NCBI RefSeq assembly: GCF_004000825.1
Contig: NZ_BILZ01000023.1
Span: 22,461 to 86,460 of the forward strand
Length of the DNA stretch: 64,000 nucleotides
DNA from: Paenibacillus kobensis NBRC 15729
GTDB taxonomy: Bacteria > Bacillota > Bacilli > Paenibacillales > Paenibacillaceae
Direction: 5' to 3'
The notes under the pieces are model-generated. The model saw only the letters and a list, made by a program, of their open reading frames with translations. It searched no databases and was not told where the DNA came from. Position numbers and translations under genes: made by a program. Below, piece after piece: positions 18,257 to 26,810 of this stretch (the stretch's first letter is position 1; every line of letters begins with the position of its first letter).

Positions 18257-19213
18257 ATGCAGCATACATTGAACGAAGAATTGGCCGTATCGCTCAAAGG
18301 ACGGGACTTTCTCGCCCTGGCTGACTACTCCCCGGAGGAAGTCCGTTACCTGATCGATCTGGCGATCGACATCAAGAAGAAGCAGAAGGCCGGCGAAGTA
18401 TATCAACCGCTGAAGGGCAAAACGCTCGGCATGGTGTTCGAGAAATCGTCGACGCGTACGCGCGTATCGTTCGAAGTCGGGATTTATCAGCTTGGCGGCC
18501 AAGGGCTGTTCCTTTCCCGGAACGACCTTCAAATCGGCCGCGGCGAGCCGATCTGGGATACGGGCCAAGTGCTGTCCCGTTACCTCGACGGCATCATGAT
18601 CCGTACGTTCGCGCACAAGATCGTGATCGATCTGGCGCGCAGCTCGACGGTACCGGTCATTAACGGCTTGACGGATGCAGCTCACCCTTGCCAAGCGCTG
18701 TGCGACTACCAGACGATTCTGGAGCACAAAGGCAAGCTTGAAGGGTTGAAAATCGCCTACATCGGCGACGGCAACAACATGACGCACTCGCTGCTCATGG
18801 GCGCGGCTAAGCTGGGCATGAACATGTCCGTGGCTTCGCCGGAAGGCTATGAAGCAGATCCGGATATCGTCGCACAGACGAAAGCGGTCGCTTCCGCAAC
18901 GGGCTCTGTCATCCAAATGTGCCGCGATCCGAGAGAAGCAATCGAAGGCGCGGACATCGTCTACTCCGACGTATGGGCGAGCATGGGCTTCGAGGCGGAA
19001 CAGAAGGAGCGCGAGATCGCGTTCGCGAACTTCCAAGTCAACGAAGAGCTCGTGAAGTACGCGAAGAAAGACTATCTGTTCATGCACTGCCTGCCGGCGC
19101 ACCGCGGAGAAGAAGTCAGCGAAGGCGTCATCGACGGCGCGCATTCGATCATTTATGATCAGGCGGAGAACCGCCTGCATGCGCAGAAAGCGATTATGGC
19201 TGCCATTATGTAA
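18257..19213 (+). CDS. argF: Ornithine carbamoyltransferase
   Basis: A 318-residue enzyme that makes citrulline from ornithine and carbamoyl phosphate. The carbamoyl-phosphate loop STRTR (~residues 65-69), HPCQ (~143) and the ornithine-binding HCLPAHRG (~277) are all present. AGGAGG precedes the ATG at good spacing. Its placement between argD and argG argues for the biosynthetic rather than the catabolic (arcB) enzyme. No carbamoyl phosphate synthetase gene lies in the window. Confidence 0.95.
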   Translation: MQHTLNEELAVSLKGRDFLALADYSPEEVRYLIDLAIDIKKKQKAGEVYQPLKGKTLGMVFEKSSTRTRVSFEVGIYQLGGQGLFLSRNDLQIGRGEPIWDTGQVLSRYLDGIMIRTFAHKIVIDLARSSTVPVINGLTDAAHPCQALCDYQTILEHKGKLEGLKIAYIGDGNNMTHSLLMGAAKLGMNMSVASPEGYEADPDIVAQTKAVASATGSVIQMCRDPREAIEGADIVYSDVWASMGFEAEQKEREIAFANFQVNEELVKYAKKDYLFMHCLPAHRGEEVSEGVIDGAHSIIYDQAENRLHAQKAIMAAIM

Positions 19214-19309
19214 GAGGCAATTGGCTGACGCAGGCGCAGCCTCGTGAGTAGCGCCTGCGAGCCGGTTGAAATCATATACCATATCGATTATAGAGGAGCG
19301 TTACCAATC

Positions 19310-20545
19310 ATGGCGAAACAAAAAATCGTCCTTGCCTACTCGGGCGGACTGGACACTTCGGTAATTTTGAAATGGCTCAAAGAAACGTACGATGCTGAAA
19401 TCATTACGTTCACGGCTGACATCGGCCAACGCGATGAGCTCGACGGCCTTGAGGCCAAAGCACTCGCAACGGGCGCTTCGAAAGTATACATCGACGATCT
19501 GCAAGACGAGTTCGCGAAGGACTTCATCTACCCGATGTTCCAAGCGGGTGCGCTGTATGAAGGCCAATACCTGCTCGGCACGTCGATCGCTCGTCCGCTG
19601 ATCGCGAAGCGCATGGTTGACATCGCGCGCGCTGAAGGCGCAACGGCAATCGCGCACGGCGCAACGGGCAAAGGCAACGACCAAGTTCGTTTCGAGCTGA
19701 CGGCTGCGGCACTTGCACCGGAGATCGAAGTGATCGCTCCTTGGCGCAGCGAGCAGTTCCGCAACGAGTTCCCTGGCCGCGCAGAGATGATCGCTTACGC
19801 TGAGAAGCATGGCATTCCGGTAACGGCATCGGCTGCCAAGCCGTACTCGACGGACCGCAACCTGCTGCACATCAGCTTCGAGAGCGGCATGCTCGAAGAT
19901 CCTTGGTTCGATCCAAGTGCGGATTCGTGCAAAGATATGTACGTACTGAGCGTATCCCCTGAGGATGCTCCAGACCAATCCGAATACGTTGAGCTGACGT
20001 TCGAGCAAGGCAACTGCGTAGCGGTGAACGGCGAGAAGCTGAGCCCGCTCGGCGTTATGGACAAGCTGAACGAGCTGGGCGGCAAGCACGGCATCGGCCG
20101 CGTCGACATGGTTGAGAACCGCTTCGTTGGCATGAAGAGCCGCGGCGTATACGAGACGCCAGGCGGTACGATTCTGTTCACGGCTCACCGCAAAATGGAG
20201 TCGCTCACGATGGACCGCGACGTCATGCATCTGCGCGACGGCCTGATCTCGAAATACGCTACGCTCGTCTACAACGGCTTCTGGTTCGCACCTGAACGTC
20301 TTGCGCTGCAAGCGCTCGTGACGGAAAGCCAGAAGAACGTAACGGGTGTCGTTCGCCTGAAGCTGTACAAAGGCAACGTCATCGGCGCTGGCGTACAAAG
20401 CCCAGTGAGCCTGTACAACCCGGACATCGCGACGATGGAAGCGGATCCTTCCCAAGCGTACAACCAAGACGACGCAACGGGCTTCATCCGCCTGAACGCG
20501 CTCCGTCTGAAAGTCGGAACCGGCGTAACACAGAACAAACAATAA
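19310..20545 (+). CDS. argG: Argininosuccinate synthase
   Basis: A 411-residue enzyme that condenses citrulline and aspartate using ATP. The N-terminal P-loop-like [10 protein letters not shown] is diagnostic, as is [13 protein letters not shown]. The start at 19310 gives [13 protein letters not shown] with AGAGGAG upstream; an ORF extension to 19244 has no ribosome binding site and lies in the argF-argG gap. The frame is intact. Confidence 0.96.
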   Translation: MAKQKIVLAYSGGLDTSVILKWLKETYDAEIITFTADIGQRDELDGLEAKALATGASKVYIDDLQDEFAKDFIYPMFQAGALYEGQYLLGTSIARPLIAKRMVDIARAEGATAIAHGATGKGNDQVRFELTAAALAPEIEVIAPWRSEQFRNEFPGRAEMIAYAEKHGIPVTASAAKPYSTDRNLLHISFESGMLEDPWFDPSADSCKDMYVLSVSPEDAPDQSEYVELTFEQGNCVAVNGEKLSPLGVMDKLNELGGKHGIGRVDMVENRFVGMKSRGVYETPGGTILFTAHRKMESLTMDRDVMHLRDGLISKYATLVYNGFWFAPERLALQALVTESQKNVTGVVRLKLYKGNVIGAGVQSPVSLYNPDIATMEADPSQAYNQDDATGFIRLNALRLKVGTGVTQNKQ

Positions 20546-20626
20546 GTTTGAAACCGCTAGGGGGCGCGGACGGCTCGATGGAGTCTCAACCGCTTCCCTT
20601 TCGCGAATGACATAGACGCAACCGTG

Positions 20627-20658
20627 GAAATAAGGGTCTTTTTCCGGACTCTTATTTC
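20627..20658 (+). other. Hairpin between argG and argH
   Basis: GAAATAAGGGTC pairs with GACTCTTATTTC around the loop TTTTTCCG. No T-tract follows, so it may be a processing or stability hairpin between two operon genes rather than a terminator. Confidence 0.5.
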
Positions 20659-20701
20659 TGTGTATAAAGGGCGTCAATATTTGTAGAGGAGTGTTACGAG
20701 A

Positions 20702-22117
20702 GTGAGCAAATTGTGGGGCGGACGTTTTACGAAGAAAACGGACCAACTGGTAGAGGAATACACAGCTTCGATCACGTTCGATAAAGAACTGGCAGAAGAG
20801 GACGTGCAAGGCAGCTTGGCGCACGTTACGATGCTTGGCAAACAAGGCATTCTCCCTGATGCGGACGTTGAGACGATCAAGGACGGCTTGCATCGTGTCC
20901 TTCAGCGCATCAAACGCGGCGACTGGGAGTATGAAATTGCGGATGAAGACATCCACATGAATATCGAGAAAGCGCTGATCGACGATGTCGGTCCGGTAGG
21001 CGGCAAGCTGCATACGGGACGGAGCCGGAACGACCAAGTCGCGACGGACATGCATCTGTACCTGCGCAAGCGCGTCGTTGAGTTCGTTGACCTGCTGCAC
21101 AAGCTGCAATCGGCACTTCTTGAGCAAGCGAAAGCGAACCTCGACACGATCGTGCCGGGCTACACGCATTTGCAGCGTGCGCAGCCGATTCTGTTCGCGC
21201 ATCATCTGATGGCGTACGTCTCGATGTTCGGCCGCGATGCGGAGCGTCTGCAAGACAGCTACAAGCGCGTCAACATGCTGCCGCTTGGCGCTGGCGCATT
21301 GGCAGGTACGACGTTCCCAATCGACCGGCATTTCGTTGCGAAGCAGCTTGGCTTCGACCGCGTATACGAGAACAGCCTTGACGCTGTCAGCGACCGCGAC
21401 TTCATTCTCGAGTTCTTGTCGCATGCTTCGATCATCATGATGCACCTGTCCCGCCTGTCGGAGGAACTTATCCTCTGGTCGAGCACGGAGTTCCGTTTCG
21501 TCGAGCTGGACGATGCATTCTGCACGGGCAGCAGCATTATGCCGCAGAAGAAAAATCCGGACGTTCCGGAGCTTGTCCGCGGCAAGACGGGCCGTGTGTA
21601 CGGCAACCTGATCGGCCTGCTGACGGTGCTCAAGTCGCTGCCGCTCGCGTACAACAAGGACATGCAGGAAGACAAGGAAGGCATGTTCGATACGGTTCGT
21701 ACGCTTCAAGGCGCGCTTCAGCTGTTCGCTCCGATGATCGCGACGATGAAGGTCAACAAGGACATTATGCGCCAAGCGGTCAACCAGGACTTCTCGAACG
21801 CGACCGACATCGCCGACTTCCTCGTGGGCAAAGGCTTGCCTTTCCGCCAAGCGCATGAAGTCATCGGCAAGACGGTGCTCTACTGTATCCAGCAGGGCAA
21901 ATATTTGCTCGACCTGACGCTGGAAGAGTTCAAGCAGTTCTCGCCGCTGTTCGACGACCGCATCTACGCGGTGCTGCAGCCGGAGAACGTCGTCAACGCC
22001 CGCAACGTATACGGCGGTACGGCGACGCCGCAAGTAAGCGAAGCGATCTCGCGCGCTCAGGTTGAGCTCGAAGCTACTGCTGCTTGGGTGACGGAATTCG
22101 CGGAGAAAAGCCGTTAA
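20702..22117 (+). CDS. argH: Argininosuccinate lyase
   Basis: A 471-residue fumarase-superfamily enzyme that splits argininosuccinate into arginine and fumarate, the last step. [12 protein letters not shown] is the family signature carrying the catalytic Ser loop. The N-terminal [14 protein letters not shown] is typical. The start codon is GTG at 20702, with GAGGAG upstream. The cluster's end is marked by the hairpin terminator at 22151, which is also the first unit of a repeat array. Confidence 0.96.
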   Translation: MSKLWGGRFTKKTDQLVEEYTASITFDKELAEEDVQGSLAHVTMLGKQGILPDADVETIKDGLHRVLQRIKRGDWEYEIADEDIHMNIEKALIDDVGPVGGKLHTGRSRNDQVATDMHLYLRKRVVEFVDLLHKLQSALLEQAKANLDTIVPGYTHLQRAQPILFAHHLMAYVSMFGRDAERLQDSYKRVNMLPLGAGALAGTTFPIDRHFVAKQLGFDRVYENSLDAVSDRDFILEFLSHASIIMMHLSRLSEELILWSSTEFRFVELDDAFCTGSSIMPQKKNPDVPELVRGKTGRVYGNLIGLLTVLKSLPLAYNKDMQEDKEGMFDTVRTLQGALQLFAPMIATMKVNKDIMRQAVNQDFSNATDIADFLVGKGLPFRQAHEVIGKTVLYCIQQGKYLLDLTLEEFKQFSPLFDDRIYAVLQPENVVNARNVYGGTATPQVSEAISRAQVELEATAAWVTEFAEKSR

Positions 22118-22150
22118 TTGTTGAGGAAGTTAACAAGTTAGCACATAAAA

Positions 22151-22187
22151 TAAGAAGCGCTTTGCCATTGCGGCAAAGCGTTTTTTG
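22151..22187 (+). terminator. Terminator after argH
   Basis: CGCTTTGCC-attgc-GGCAAAGCG followed by TTTTTTG. It ends the arginine cluster and is unit 1 of the array at 22158-22384. Confidence 0.9.
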
Positions 22188-22384
22188 TTAGATGAGAAAA
22201 CCTTTGACCATTGCGGCAAAAAGTTTGTTGTATACATAACGCTTTGTACGCGTTGGCAAAACGGTTGTCCTATTGTATACAAAACGTTTTGTCCGCGTCG
22301 GCAAAGCGTTTGTCTGTTGTATACAATACGCTTTATCCGCGTCGGCAAAGCGTGGCTCTTGTCTCTTGTTGTATACAATACACT
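22158..22384. repeat. Tandem array of five degenerate ~44-bp hairpin units with TTGTATACA spacers
   Basis: The cores begin at 22158, 22201, 22240, 22285 and 22329 (steps 43, 39, 45, 44). Each is a CGCTTTG...CAAAGCG-like stem with a GC-rich loop (ATTGCGG in units 1-2, CCGCGTCGG in units 4-5). Units 2-5 are followed by TTGTATACA (22228, 22273, 22317, 22369), itself a palindrome. Unit 1 is the argH terminator, so the array appears to have grown from or into a terminator. Short open frames on both strands here reflect the repeat, not genes. Confidence 0.85.
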
Positions 22385-22436
22385 CAGCCCGAGCAGGCGA
22401 CAGAGCGAAGCTCTTCAGAACTTCGAGCCGGGCTTA

Positions 22437-22466
22437 CAGACGCCTGCTTGAGCATAGGCGTCTATT
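22437..22466 (+). terminator. Hairpin with short T-tract before the toxin gene
   Basis: AGACGCCT-gcttgagcat-AGGCGTCT followed by ATTTG. It may shield the toxin promoter from upstream transcription. Confidence 0.5.
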
Positions 22467-22509
22467 TGAACTATTTTAGCGAACGTATGTTCCCTTATTG
22501 GATGAATGT

Positions 22510-22518
22510 TGCTATAAT
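22510..22518 (+). promoter_or_regulatory. Extended -10 promoter of the toxin mRNA
   Basis: TGCTATAAT is a perfect TGnTATAAT. The -35 region is poor. A start near 22525 gives a ~65-base leader containing GGCTGAGGCC, which could pair near the AAAGGGGGTG ribosome binding site. Confidence 0.65.
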
Positions 22519-22589
22519 TGTAGAACAGTCTAGCAGGACAGCGAACTCTCCCGGCGCCAAGGCTGAGGCCCTCGAAAGGGGGTGGAAGG

Positions 22590-22673
22590 ATGGAAGTATA
22601 CCAAGCATTAACGCTCATGGTATCGTTCGCAATGCTCGTTGTGACGCTGCTGGCCTTTCATAAAAAGAAATAG
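22590..22673 (+). CDS. Holin-like type I toxin peptide (27 aa)
   Basis: A 27-codon frame encodes MEVYQALTLMVSFAMLVVTL followed by LAFHKKK. It has a short N-terminus, one hydrophobic helix and a lysine tail. This matches the putative holin-like toxin family (Hol_Tox; Bacillus TxpA/BsrG/YonT class), small membrane peptides of type I toxin-antitoxin systems. The ribosome binding site AAAGGGGGTG is unusually long, as is typical of these mRNAs. The toxin stop codon TAG is the first base triplet of an 8-bp stem. That stem forms a terminator on the opposite strand, and an antisense promoter lies downstream. Family membership is judged by pattern, not by search. Confidence 0.8.
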   Translation: MEVYQALTLMVSFAMLVVTLLAFHKKK

Positions 22674-22785
22674 ACCGCCTCCCTGGAAGGTAGCGGTCTA
22701 TCGAGTGCACAAGTGCCCAGCGGAAACCGCCGTTATAACGGTTAGCTGTCTTGAAGGAGCGGTCTGGCCACCGCTCCTTTTCTCT
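22661..22785 (-). ncRNA. Predicted antisense antitoxin RNA (RatA/SR4-like)
   Basis: On the minus strand, CTGACA (bases 22820-22815), 17 bp and TACAAT (22797-22792), with TG one base before the -10, form a good sigma-A promoter. The RNA would start near 22785 and end at a minus-strand terminator. That terminator is the stem TAGACCGC/GCGGTCTA (22700-22671) followed by TTTCTTTTTAT. The ~125-nt RNA overlaps the last codons and whole 3' UTR of the toxin mRNA, the arrangement known for txpA/RatA and bsrG/SR4. It was found by reading the sequence only; expression is inferred. Confidence 0.7.
22754..22785 (+). terminator. Terminator of the toxin mRNA
   Basis: GGAGCGGT-ctggcc-ACCGCTCC followed by TTTTCTCT. 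The same hairpin would form the 5' end of the antisense RNA, a natural site for the first loop-loop contact. Confidence 0.85.
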
Positions 22786-22791
22786 AGGTTC

Positions 22792-22820
22792 ATTGTATCA
22801 TGCTGCCGGTTCGCTGTCAG
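22792..22820 (-). promoter_or_regulatory. Antisense promoter for the antitoxin RNA
   Basis: CTGACA-17 bp-TGaTACAAT on the minus strand, just beyond the toxin mRNA terminator. Confidence 0.7.
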
Positions 22821-22843
22821 CCAGCGGTACAGTGAAGCGTTCG

Positions 22844-23036
22844 TTGTATTCCATACAACTGAATCGCTTCAAAGTGAGGTACATGCCTTCCTTCATTGCA
22901 CTCCGTGCAATGGAATTCGTACGCTTGGAGCAGATAAGGCTGCTTTCGGCGGCACATATTTTTTTATCGTTGTACAAAATGCAACGAACCGCAGCCGATT
23001 GGGTTGCGGTTCGTTGTTTCGTTGTATGAATTGCAA
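22844..23036. repeat. Phased palindrome array, copy 1 (TTGYAYnnnRTRCAA)
   Basis: Four 15-bp inverted repeats: TTGTATtccATACAA (22844), TTGCACtccGTGCAA (22896), TTGTACaaaATGCAA (22970) and TTGTATgaaTTGCAA (23022). Start-to-start distances are 52, 74 and 52 bp. The sequence between them is not conserved. A matching array is at 39142-39333. Short open frames here are not credible genes. Confidence 0.85.
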
Positions 23037-23085
23037 TACTTCCATATAGGAAGTGGCGATGTGGGGCCGCCGATAGATTAAAGGG

Positions 23086-23326
23086 GTTTAGTTTAGTTAA
23101 GTTTAGTTAAGTTTAGTTAAGTCAAGTCGGGTTGAGTTAGGTCAGGCCAGGTTATGTCAAGTCAAGCCGGGTCAACTCAAGTCACTCGGGTCACTTAGGT
23201 CACTCAGATCACTCAGGTTACTCAGTTCACTAAAGTCACTCAGGTCCACTCAAGTCCACTCAAGTCCACTCAAGTCCACTCAACTCACTCAACTCACTCA
23301 ACTCACTCAACTCACTCAACTCAGGC
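23086..23326. repeat. Minisatellite downstream of the VanW gene
   Basis: About 240 bp of 9-10 bp tandem units that drift along the array: GTTTAGTTAA (three copies from 23091), a mixed zone of GTCAAGYCGG/GTCACTCAG variants, CAAGTCCACT (about four copies, ~23241-23280), then CAACTCACT (9 bp, about five copies to 23325). It ends five bases before the VanW stop codon on the minus strand. Confidence 0.9.
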
Positions 23327-23330
23327 TCCA

Positions 23331-24800
23331 CTACGCCCCAATGCCGTCCTCAATAATTGGCTCATTCGGCTCCGCTGGTGTGCCTGGGCCTTTCCCGTCG
23401 TCCACTTTAACGCCCTTGCCGACGCTGATAAGCGTTGGCTCGGCTTTGTATGTGTCGCGGGAGATCCGCTTGCGGGATACTTCTGCGCCGTCCTTGTACA
23501 TCGTACGGTACGTCTCGACGATGTAGCCCGGTTTGCCCTGCTGTACGACGAGTCGTCCGCCATCCGGGAGTTGGGAGTTCACCGTTTCCTTCACGGGGGG
23601 TTCAAGTGTGCTTACCGTCTTCGATTCGATATCGTAGCGCACGTTGTCTGGCATCGTGCCGAACAGCTTAACCGTCAGCTTCTTGCTCTCTACGACGGTA
23701 CGAATAATAAGATACTTGCCGGTTGTGTTGCGGAAGCGGAAATTGATGCCGCCTTCGGAGAACGTCGCGTCCTGGCCGATCGGGAGGTAGCTGACTGGAA
23801 TGGAGTGGTTGCGCCGCTCGACGATGTCGATGCCAACGCGGAGTACGGCGTTATACAGGGTGCTTGACACCTGGCAGATCCCGCCGCCAATGCCGGGTAC
23901 GAGCTTGCCGTTCTGAATGACCGGCGCTTCGCGGTATCCGAAGTTTTTCTCCGTTGCTTTGACGATCTTGCTGTAGTCGAATACTTCGTCAGGCGCAAGT
24001 TCTACATCGTTCAAGCTCTTTGCTGTTGCCGTTACGTTAAAGGCGCGGCCTTCGGCGCTCGTCGTGAAGTCGGTCGTGAACGACATGATCATCCGGTCGA
24101 TGCCTTCCGCCTTCAGTTTCTCCAGCGTGACTGCCGGCTCCACGACTTTGATCGGCAAGGCTGCTTCAACCTTGCGCTGCGCCGTATCCCGAATCTGTTC
24201 CGCTGTAGCAGGCGTCTCGGATTGCAGATTCCGGACGCTTTCATCGATCTTCCCCTGGAGCGTCTCGACATCGATTCGATAAGCGACCTGATGCGGCGTA
24301 TAGACGACACGGTCATTGTCCGTAATGATGCGTTGGGCATCCGTGGCGGCGCTGCTGTCCACCCAACCCCATTGGTTGCGGATTTCTTTATCGATTAAGG
24401 CCGAGTCGGACGAATAATGGATGTTCAATGTTTTCTCGAATGACTGGCGATAGCGGGCACGCTCGATGACGCCACCGGAGCGCAGTTTCTCGATTGCTTC
24501 CTTAGCTTCGGATACATCGGCCGAATAGCCGAGTTCCTTCAATGTCCAAGAATGGCTGTCGCCCTCGGCGCCGGCATCGTTGGCGGTTACGATGGCGTGC
24601 TGCTGTCCCCAGCTTACGGCGTACTGAGACAGCAGGGAGGAGGCGTTGTCGATGTCCAAGCCGCCGATCGGAATGCCGCCTGCCGTCGTTCCCTCCGGAA
24701 CGGTCGAATCGTTCGCATACATCCAAGCTGCTCCCCAACCGATCGAGCCAAGCAATAGCAAGCCGATCAATACGATAAAAGCGATATGAATCCGTTTCAT
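23331..24800 (-). CDS. VanW family protein with G5 domain
   Basis: A 489-residue membrane-anchored protein. An N-terminal transmembrane helix (residues ~7-29) is followed by a peptidoglycan-binding-4-like region (~35-230). The VanW domain runs from ~255 to 385 (FDYSKIVKATEKNFGYREAPVI, IGGGICQVSSTLYNAVL). A G5 domain (~395-465) and an acidic Pro-rich tail follow. Such proteins are common cell-envelope proteins in spore formers. VanW is named for its location in vancomycin-resistance clusters but has no proven enzymatic role, so no resistance is implied. The gene after the minisatellite and the next minus-strand gene may form a pair, with ~155 bases between them. Confidence 0.85.
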   Translation of the reverse strand: MKRIHIAFIVLIGLLLLGSIGWGAAWMYANDSTVPEGTTAGGIPIGGLDIDNASSLLSQYAVSWGQQHAIVTANDAGAEGDSHSWTLKELGYSADVSEAKEAIEKLRSGGVIERARYRQSFEKTLNIHYSSDSALIDKEIRNQWGWVDSSAATDAQRIITDNDRVVYTPHQVAYRIDVETLQGKIDESVRNLQSETPATAEQIRDTAQRKVEAALPIKVVEPAVTLEKLKAEGIDRMIMSFTTDFTTSAEGRAFNVTATAKSLNDVELAPDEVFDYSKIVKATEKNFGYREAPVIQNGKLVPGIGGGICQVSSTLYNAVLRVGIDIVERRNHSIPVSYLPIGQDATFSEGGINFRFRNTTGKYLIIRTVVESKKLTVKLFGTMPDNVRYDIESKTVSTLEPPVKETVNSQLPDGGRLVVQQGKPGYIVETYRTMYKDGAEVSRKRISRDTYKAEPTLISVGKGVKVDDGKGPGTPAEPNEPIIEDGIGA

Positions 24801-24956
24801 CCTTATCCAGCTCCTCCTTATAATCCCCCGAGAACAGAATGAATTTCTCGCTTACGGCTTGCCCGTTCTTATATGCTATGCTCGGAACACGCCCGAACTT
24901 GCCCGGAAGTCCACAAAATATGCCTTTGAGACTACGACCGAACCCTCCCGGCGGCC

Positions 24957-25823
24957 CTAGACCGGCGCGATGTAGCGGCTTCCCCCGTCAACCTCGGCGA
25001 ATTGGCGTCCTTGCTGCTTGAGCACGAAGATGGCGTTAGACTCCGTCCCGTACCATTCCAGTCCGATTGCGTAGCCTTTAGCAGATTTGGCAGCCGTTAT
25101 GAGCCGGAAGTGGGAGGCGCGGATTTGTCCGCCGTCGTCGACCCGCCAGATCGAACTGCTATCGGGGTCCCATGCGCTTCCTTCCAACGTGTACAGAACG
25201 GTCGTGTTGGCGGTAACTAGAGCGATGGCAGCCAGCGCGGTGCCGTCTGAATGATCGTATTCGACAAGCGCAACGGCAGAGTTCTGCCCAATCGTACCGA
25301 TTCGTTCGTGCTTGATGACTTTCCGGTGGCTCACCTTCTCGATTCGGGTGACGATTGCGGCTGACAGCTTCTCGGCATTGGCTGCTTTGTAGGAAGGGAA
25401 GGAGTAACCGGACCAGGCATCTTTTGATGTCAAAATGCAGCTGTCGTTCGGCTCCGCTTTCCTCTTTCCTTTGACCTGATACAGAGCGCCCTCATCATGA
25501 TCGAAGTTCCACATGTTCTGGCGGTGATTGCTTTGTTCATCCTCTTGCTGGTAGCCGGCGCTCGCAATGGCGAGCTTCTCATTCGGGGTGCAGATCGCCT
25601 GTGTATACGGCTTGGCATTGTCCGTCTTCGCGATTAGTCCGAGCAACCTCGTGCCTTGTTGATCCGCATAGCCGACTGCGATTCGTTCTTTCGTCAGCTT
25701 ATCTTCTGCCGTCTTCAGTGATGAACCATTCCCTGCTGCCAGCGCAGCAGCGCCGGACGCTCCGGCGAGCAGCGCAATCGTACAAACGGCGGCGATTCCC
25801 TTGGTGACCAATGACGATACCAT
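24957..25823 (-). CDS. Uncharacterised exported protein
   Basis: A 288-residue protein that I do not recognise. It begins MVSSLVTKGIAAVCTIALLA, a clear signal peptide with likely cleavage near ALA-AG. The rest is soluble and beta-rich, with repeated short strand-like segments (VALVEYDHSDGTALAAIALV, FVLKQQGRQFAEV). Two Cys (CTPNE, SCILTS) could form a disulfide outside the cell. The start at 25823 is chosen because GGGAGG lies 9 bases before it; the ATG at 25844 lies upstream of that site. It sits upstream of the VanW gene on the same strand and divergently from ftsE. Confidence 0.6.
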   Translation of the reverse strand: MVSSLVTKGIAAVCTIALLAGASGAAALAAGNGSSLKTAEDKLTKERIAVGYADQQGTRLLGLIAKTDNAKPYTQAICTPNEKLAIASAGYQQEDEQSNHRQNMWNFDHDEGALYQVKGKRKAEPNDSCILTSKDAWSGYSFPSYKAANAEKLSAAIVTRIEKVSHRKVIKHERIGTIGQNSAVALVEYDHSDGTALAAIALVTANTTVLYTLEGSAWDPDSSSIWRVDDGGQIRASHFRLITAAKSAKGYAIGLEWYGTESNAIFVLKQQGRQFAEVDGGSRYIAPV

Positions 25824-26123
25824 GTCTTCAATCCTCCCAAACATTGAATGAACTTATAAACGTTTGGACGAACCTGGAAGTTACGCCAGCTAAGGCGAAT
25901 GCGGTTAAAAAATTTGATAAAGACGGGACTTGCTCTGGTTAGTTGATCAGGCTCTATGAGGGGGCGCTTACATGAGCGCGGACTCGACTATATTCGCAGC
26001 GGGCATTTGTCGAATAAGTCTTGGATTAGAATTGTTAAAAAATGAGGAAAGCAACGAGTTTATAGAGGATTTCGCGCATTCCTGTCGAAATAGTAGCGTC
26101 GACAACTTACAGGATGTGATACC
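25824..26123. other. 300-bp divergent intergenic region before ftsE
   Basis: It separates the minus-strand exported-protein gene from ftsE. It must contain promoters for both, but I see no pair of -35/-10 elements with acceptable spacing. No RNA gene or repeat was recognised. Confidence 0.3.
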
Positions 26124-26810
26124 GTGATAGAAATGCAGGATATCTGGAAGACGTACGCTGACGGCACGCATGCGCTTCGCGGCGTCTCAGTCCGTATAGA
26201 TCGTAACGATTTTGTATACCTTGTCGGACCTTCCGGCGCGGGCAAATCGACGTTCATGAAGCTCATTTACCGGGAGGAAGTCCCGACGAAAGGCCAAATT
26301 TCCGTTAACGGCTTTAACATAGGCAAGCTGAAGCCGCGCAAAATTCCGTATGTGCGCCGCAACATCGGCGTCATCTTTCAAGATTTCCGGCTGCTGCCGA
26401 AAATGTCAGTCTACGAAAATATCGCCTTCGCGATGGAAGTCATAGAGGCGCCGAAGAAGCTGATCCGCAAGCGGACGATGGAAGTGATCGAGCTTGTCGG
26501 TCTCAAAGGGAAGCACAACAGCTTACCGTCACAGCTGTCAGGCGGGGAGCAGCAACGCGTCGCAATCGCTCGCGCCATCATTAACAATCCGTCCGTTATC
26601 GTAGCGGACGAGCCTACCGGCAACCTGGACCCCGAGACGTCATGGGGCATCATGAACCTGCTCGAAGAGATCAACTTCCGGGGCGCTACAATTATCATGG
26701 CCACGCATAACCGGGAAATCGTCAACTCGCTTCGCAAGCGCGTCATCGCCATCGAGAGTGGTGCGATCGTACGCGATGAAGTAAGAGGGGAGTACGGTTA
26801 TGAAATTTAG
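26124..26810 (+). CDS. ftsE: Cell division ATP-binding protein FtsE
   Basis: The 228-residue ATPase of the FtsEX complex. This complex does not transport but couples ATP hydrolysis in the cytosol to activation of a peptidoglycan hydrolase outside. Walker A GPSGAGKST (~residue 34), signature LSGGEQQRV and Walker B VIVADEPTGNLDPET are all intact. The start is GTG with AGGA nine bases upstream. Its end overlaps ftsX by 11 bases, implying translational coupling. Confidence 0.95.
   Translation: MIEMQDIWKTYADGTHALRGVSVRIDRNDFVYLVGPSGAGKSTFMKLIYREEVPTKGQISVNGFNIGKLKPRKIPYVRRNIGVIFQDFRLLPKMSVYENIAFAMEVIEAPKKLIRKRTMEVIELVGLKGKHNSLPSQLSGGEQQRVAIARAIINNPSVIVADEPTGNLDPETSWGIMNLLEEINFRGATIIMATHNREIVNSLRKRVIAIESGAIVRDEVRGEYGYEI

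Noticed and set aside
22211..22663. 150-codon frame across the hairpin array and toxin leader
   Set aside because: Its sequence is a translated repeat (recurring SASAKRL/VVYNTL-like stretches), without a ribosome binding site; the real coding region here is the 27-codon toxin in another frame.
22158..23036. CRISPR array
   Set aside because: The repeated cores are short, degenerate and palindromic, spacers are not unique 30-40 bp inserts, and no cas genes are near.
23331..24800. Vancomycin resistance
   Set aside because: VanW-domain proteins with G5 domains are general envelope proteins; no vanA/B, vanH, vanX, vanR or vanS gene is present.
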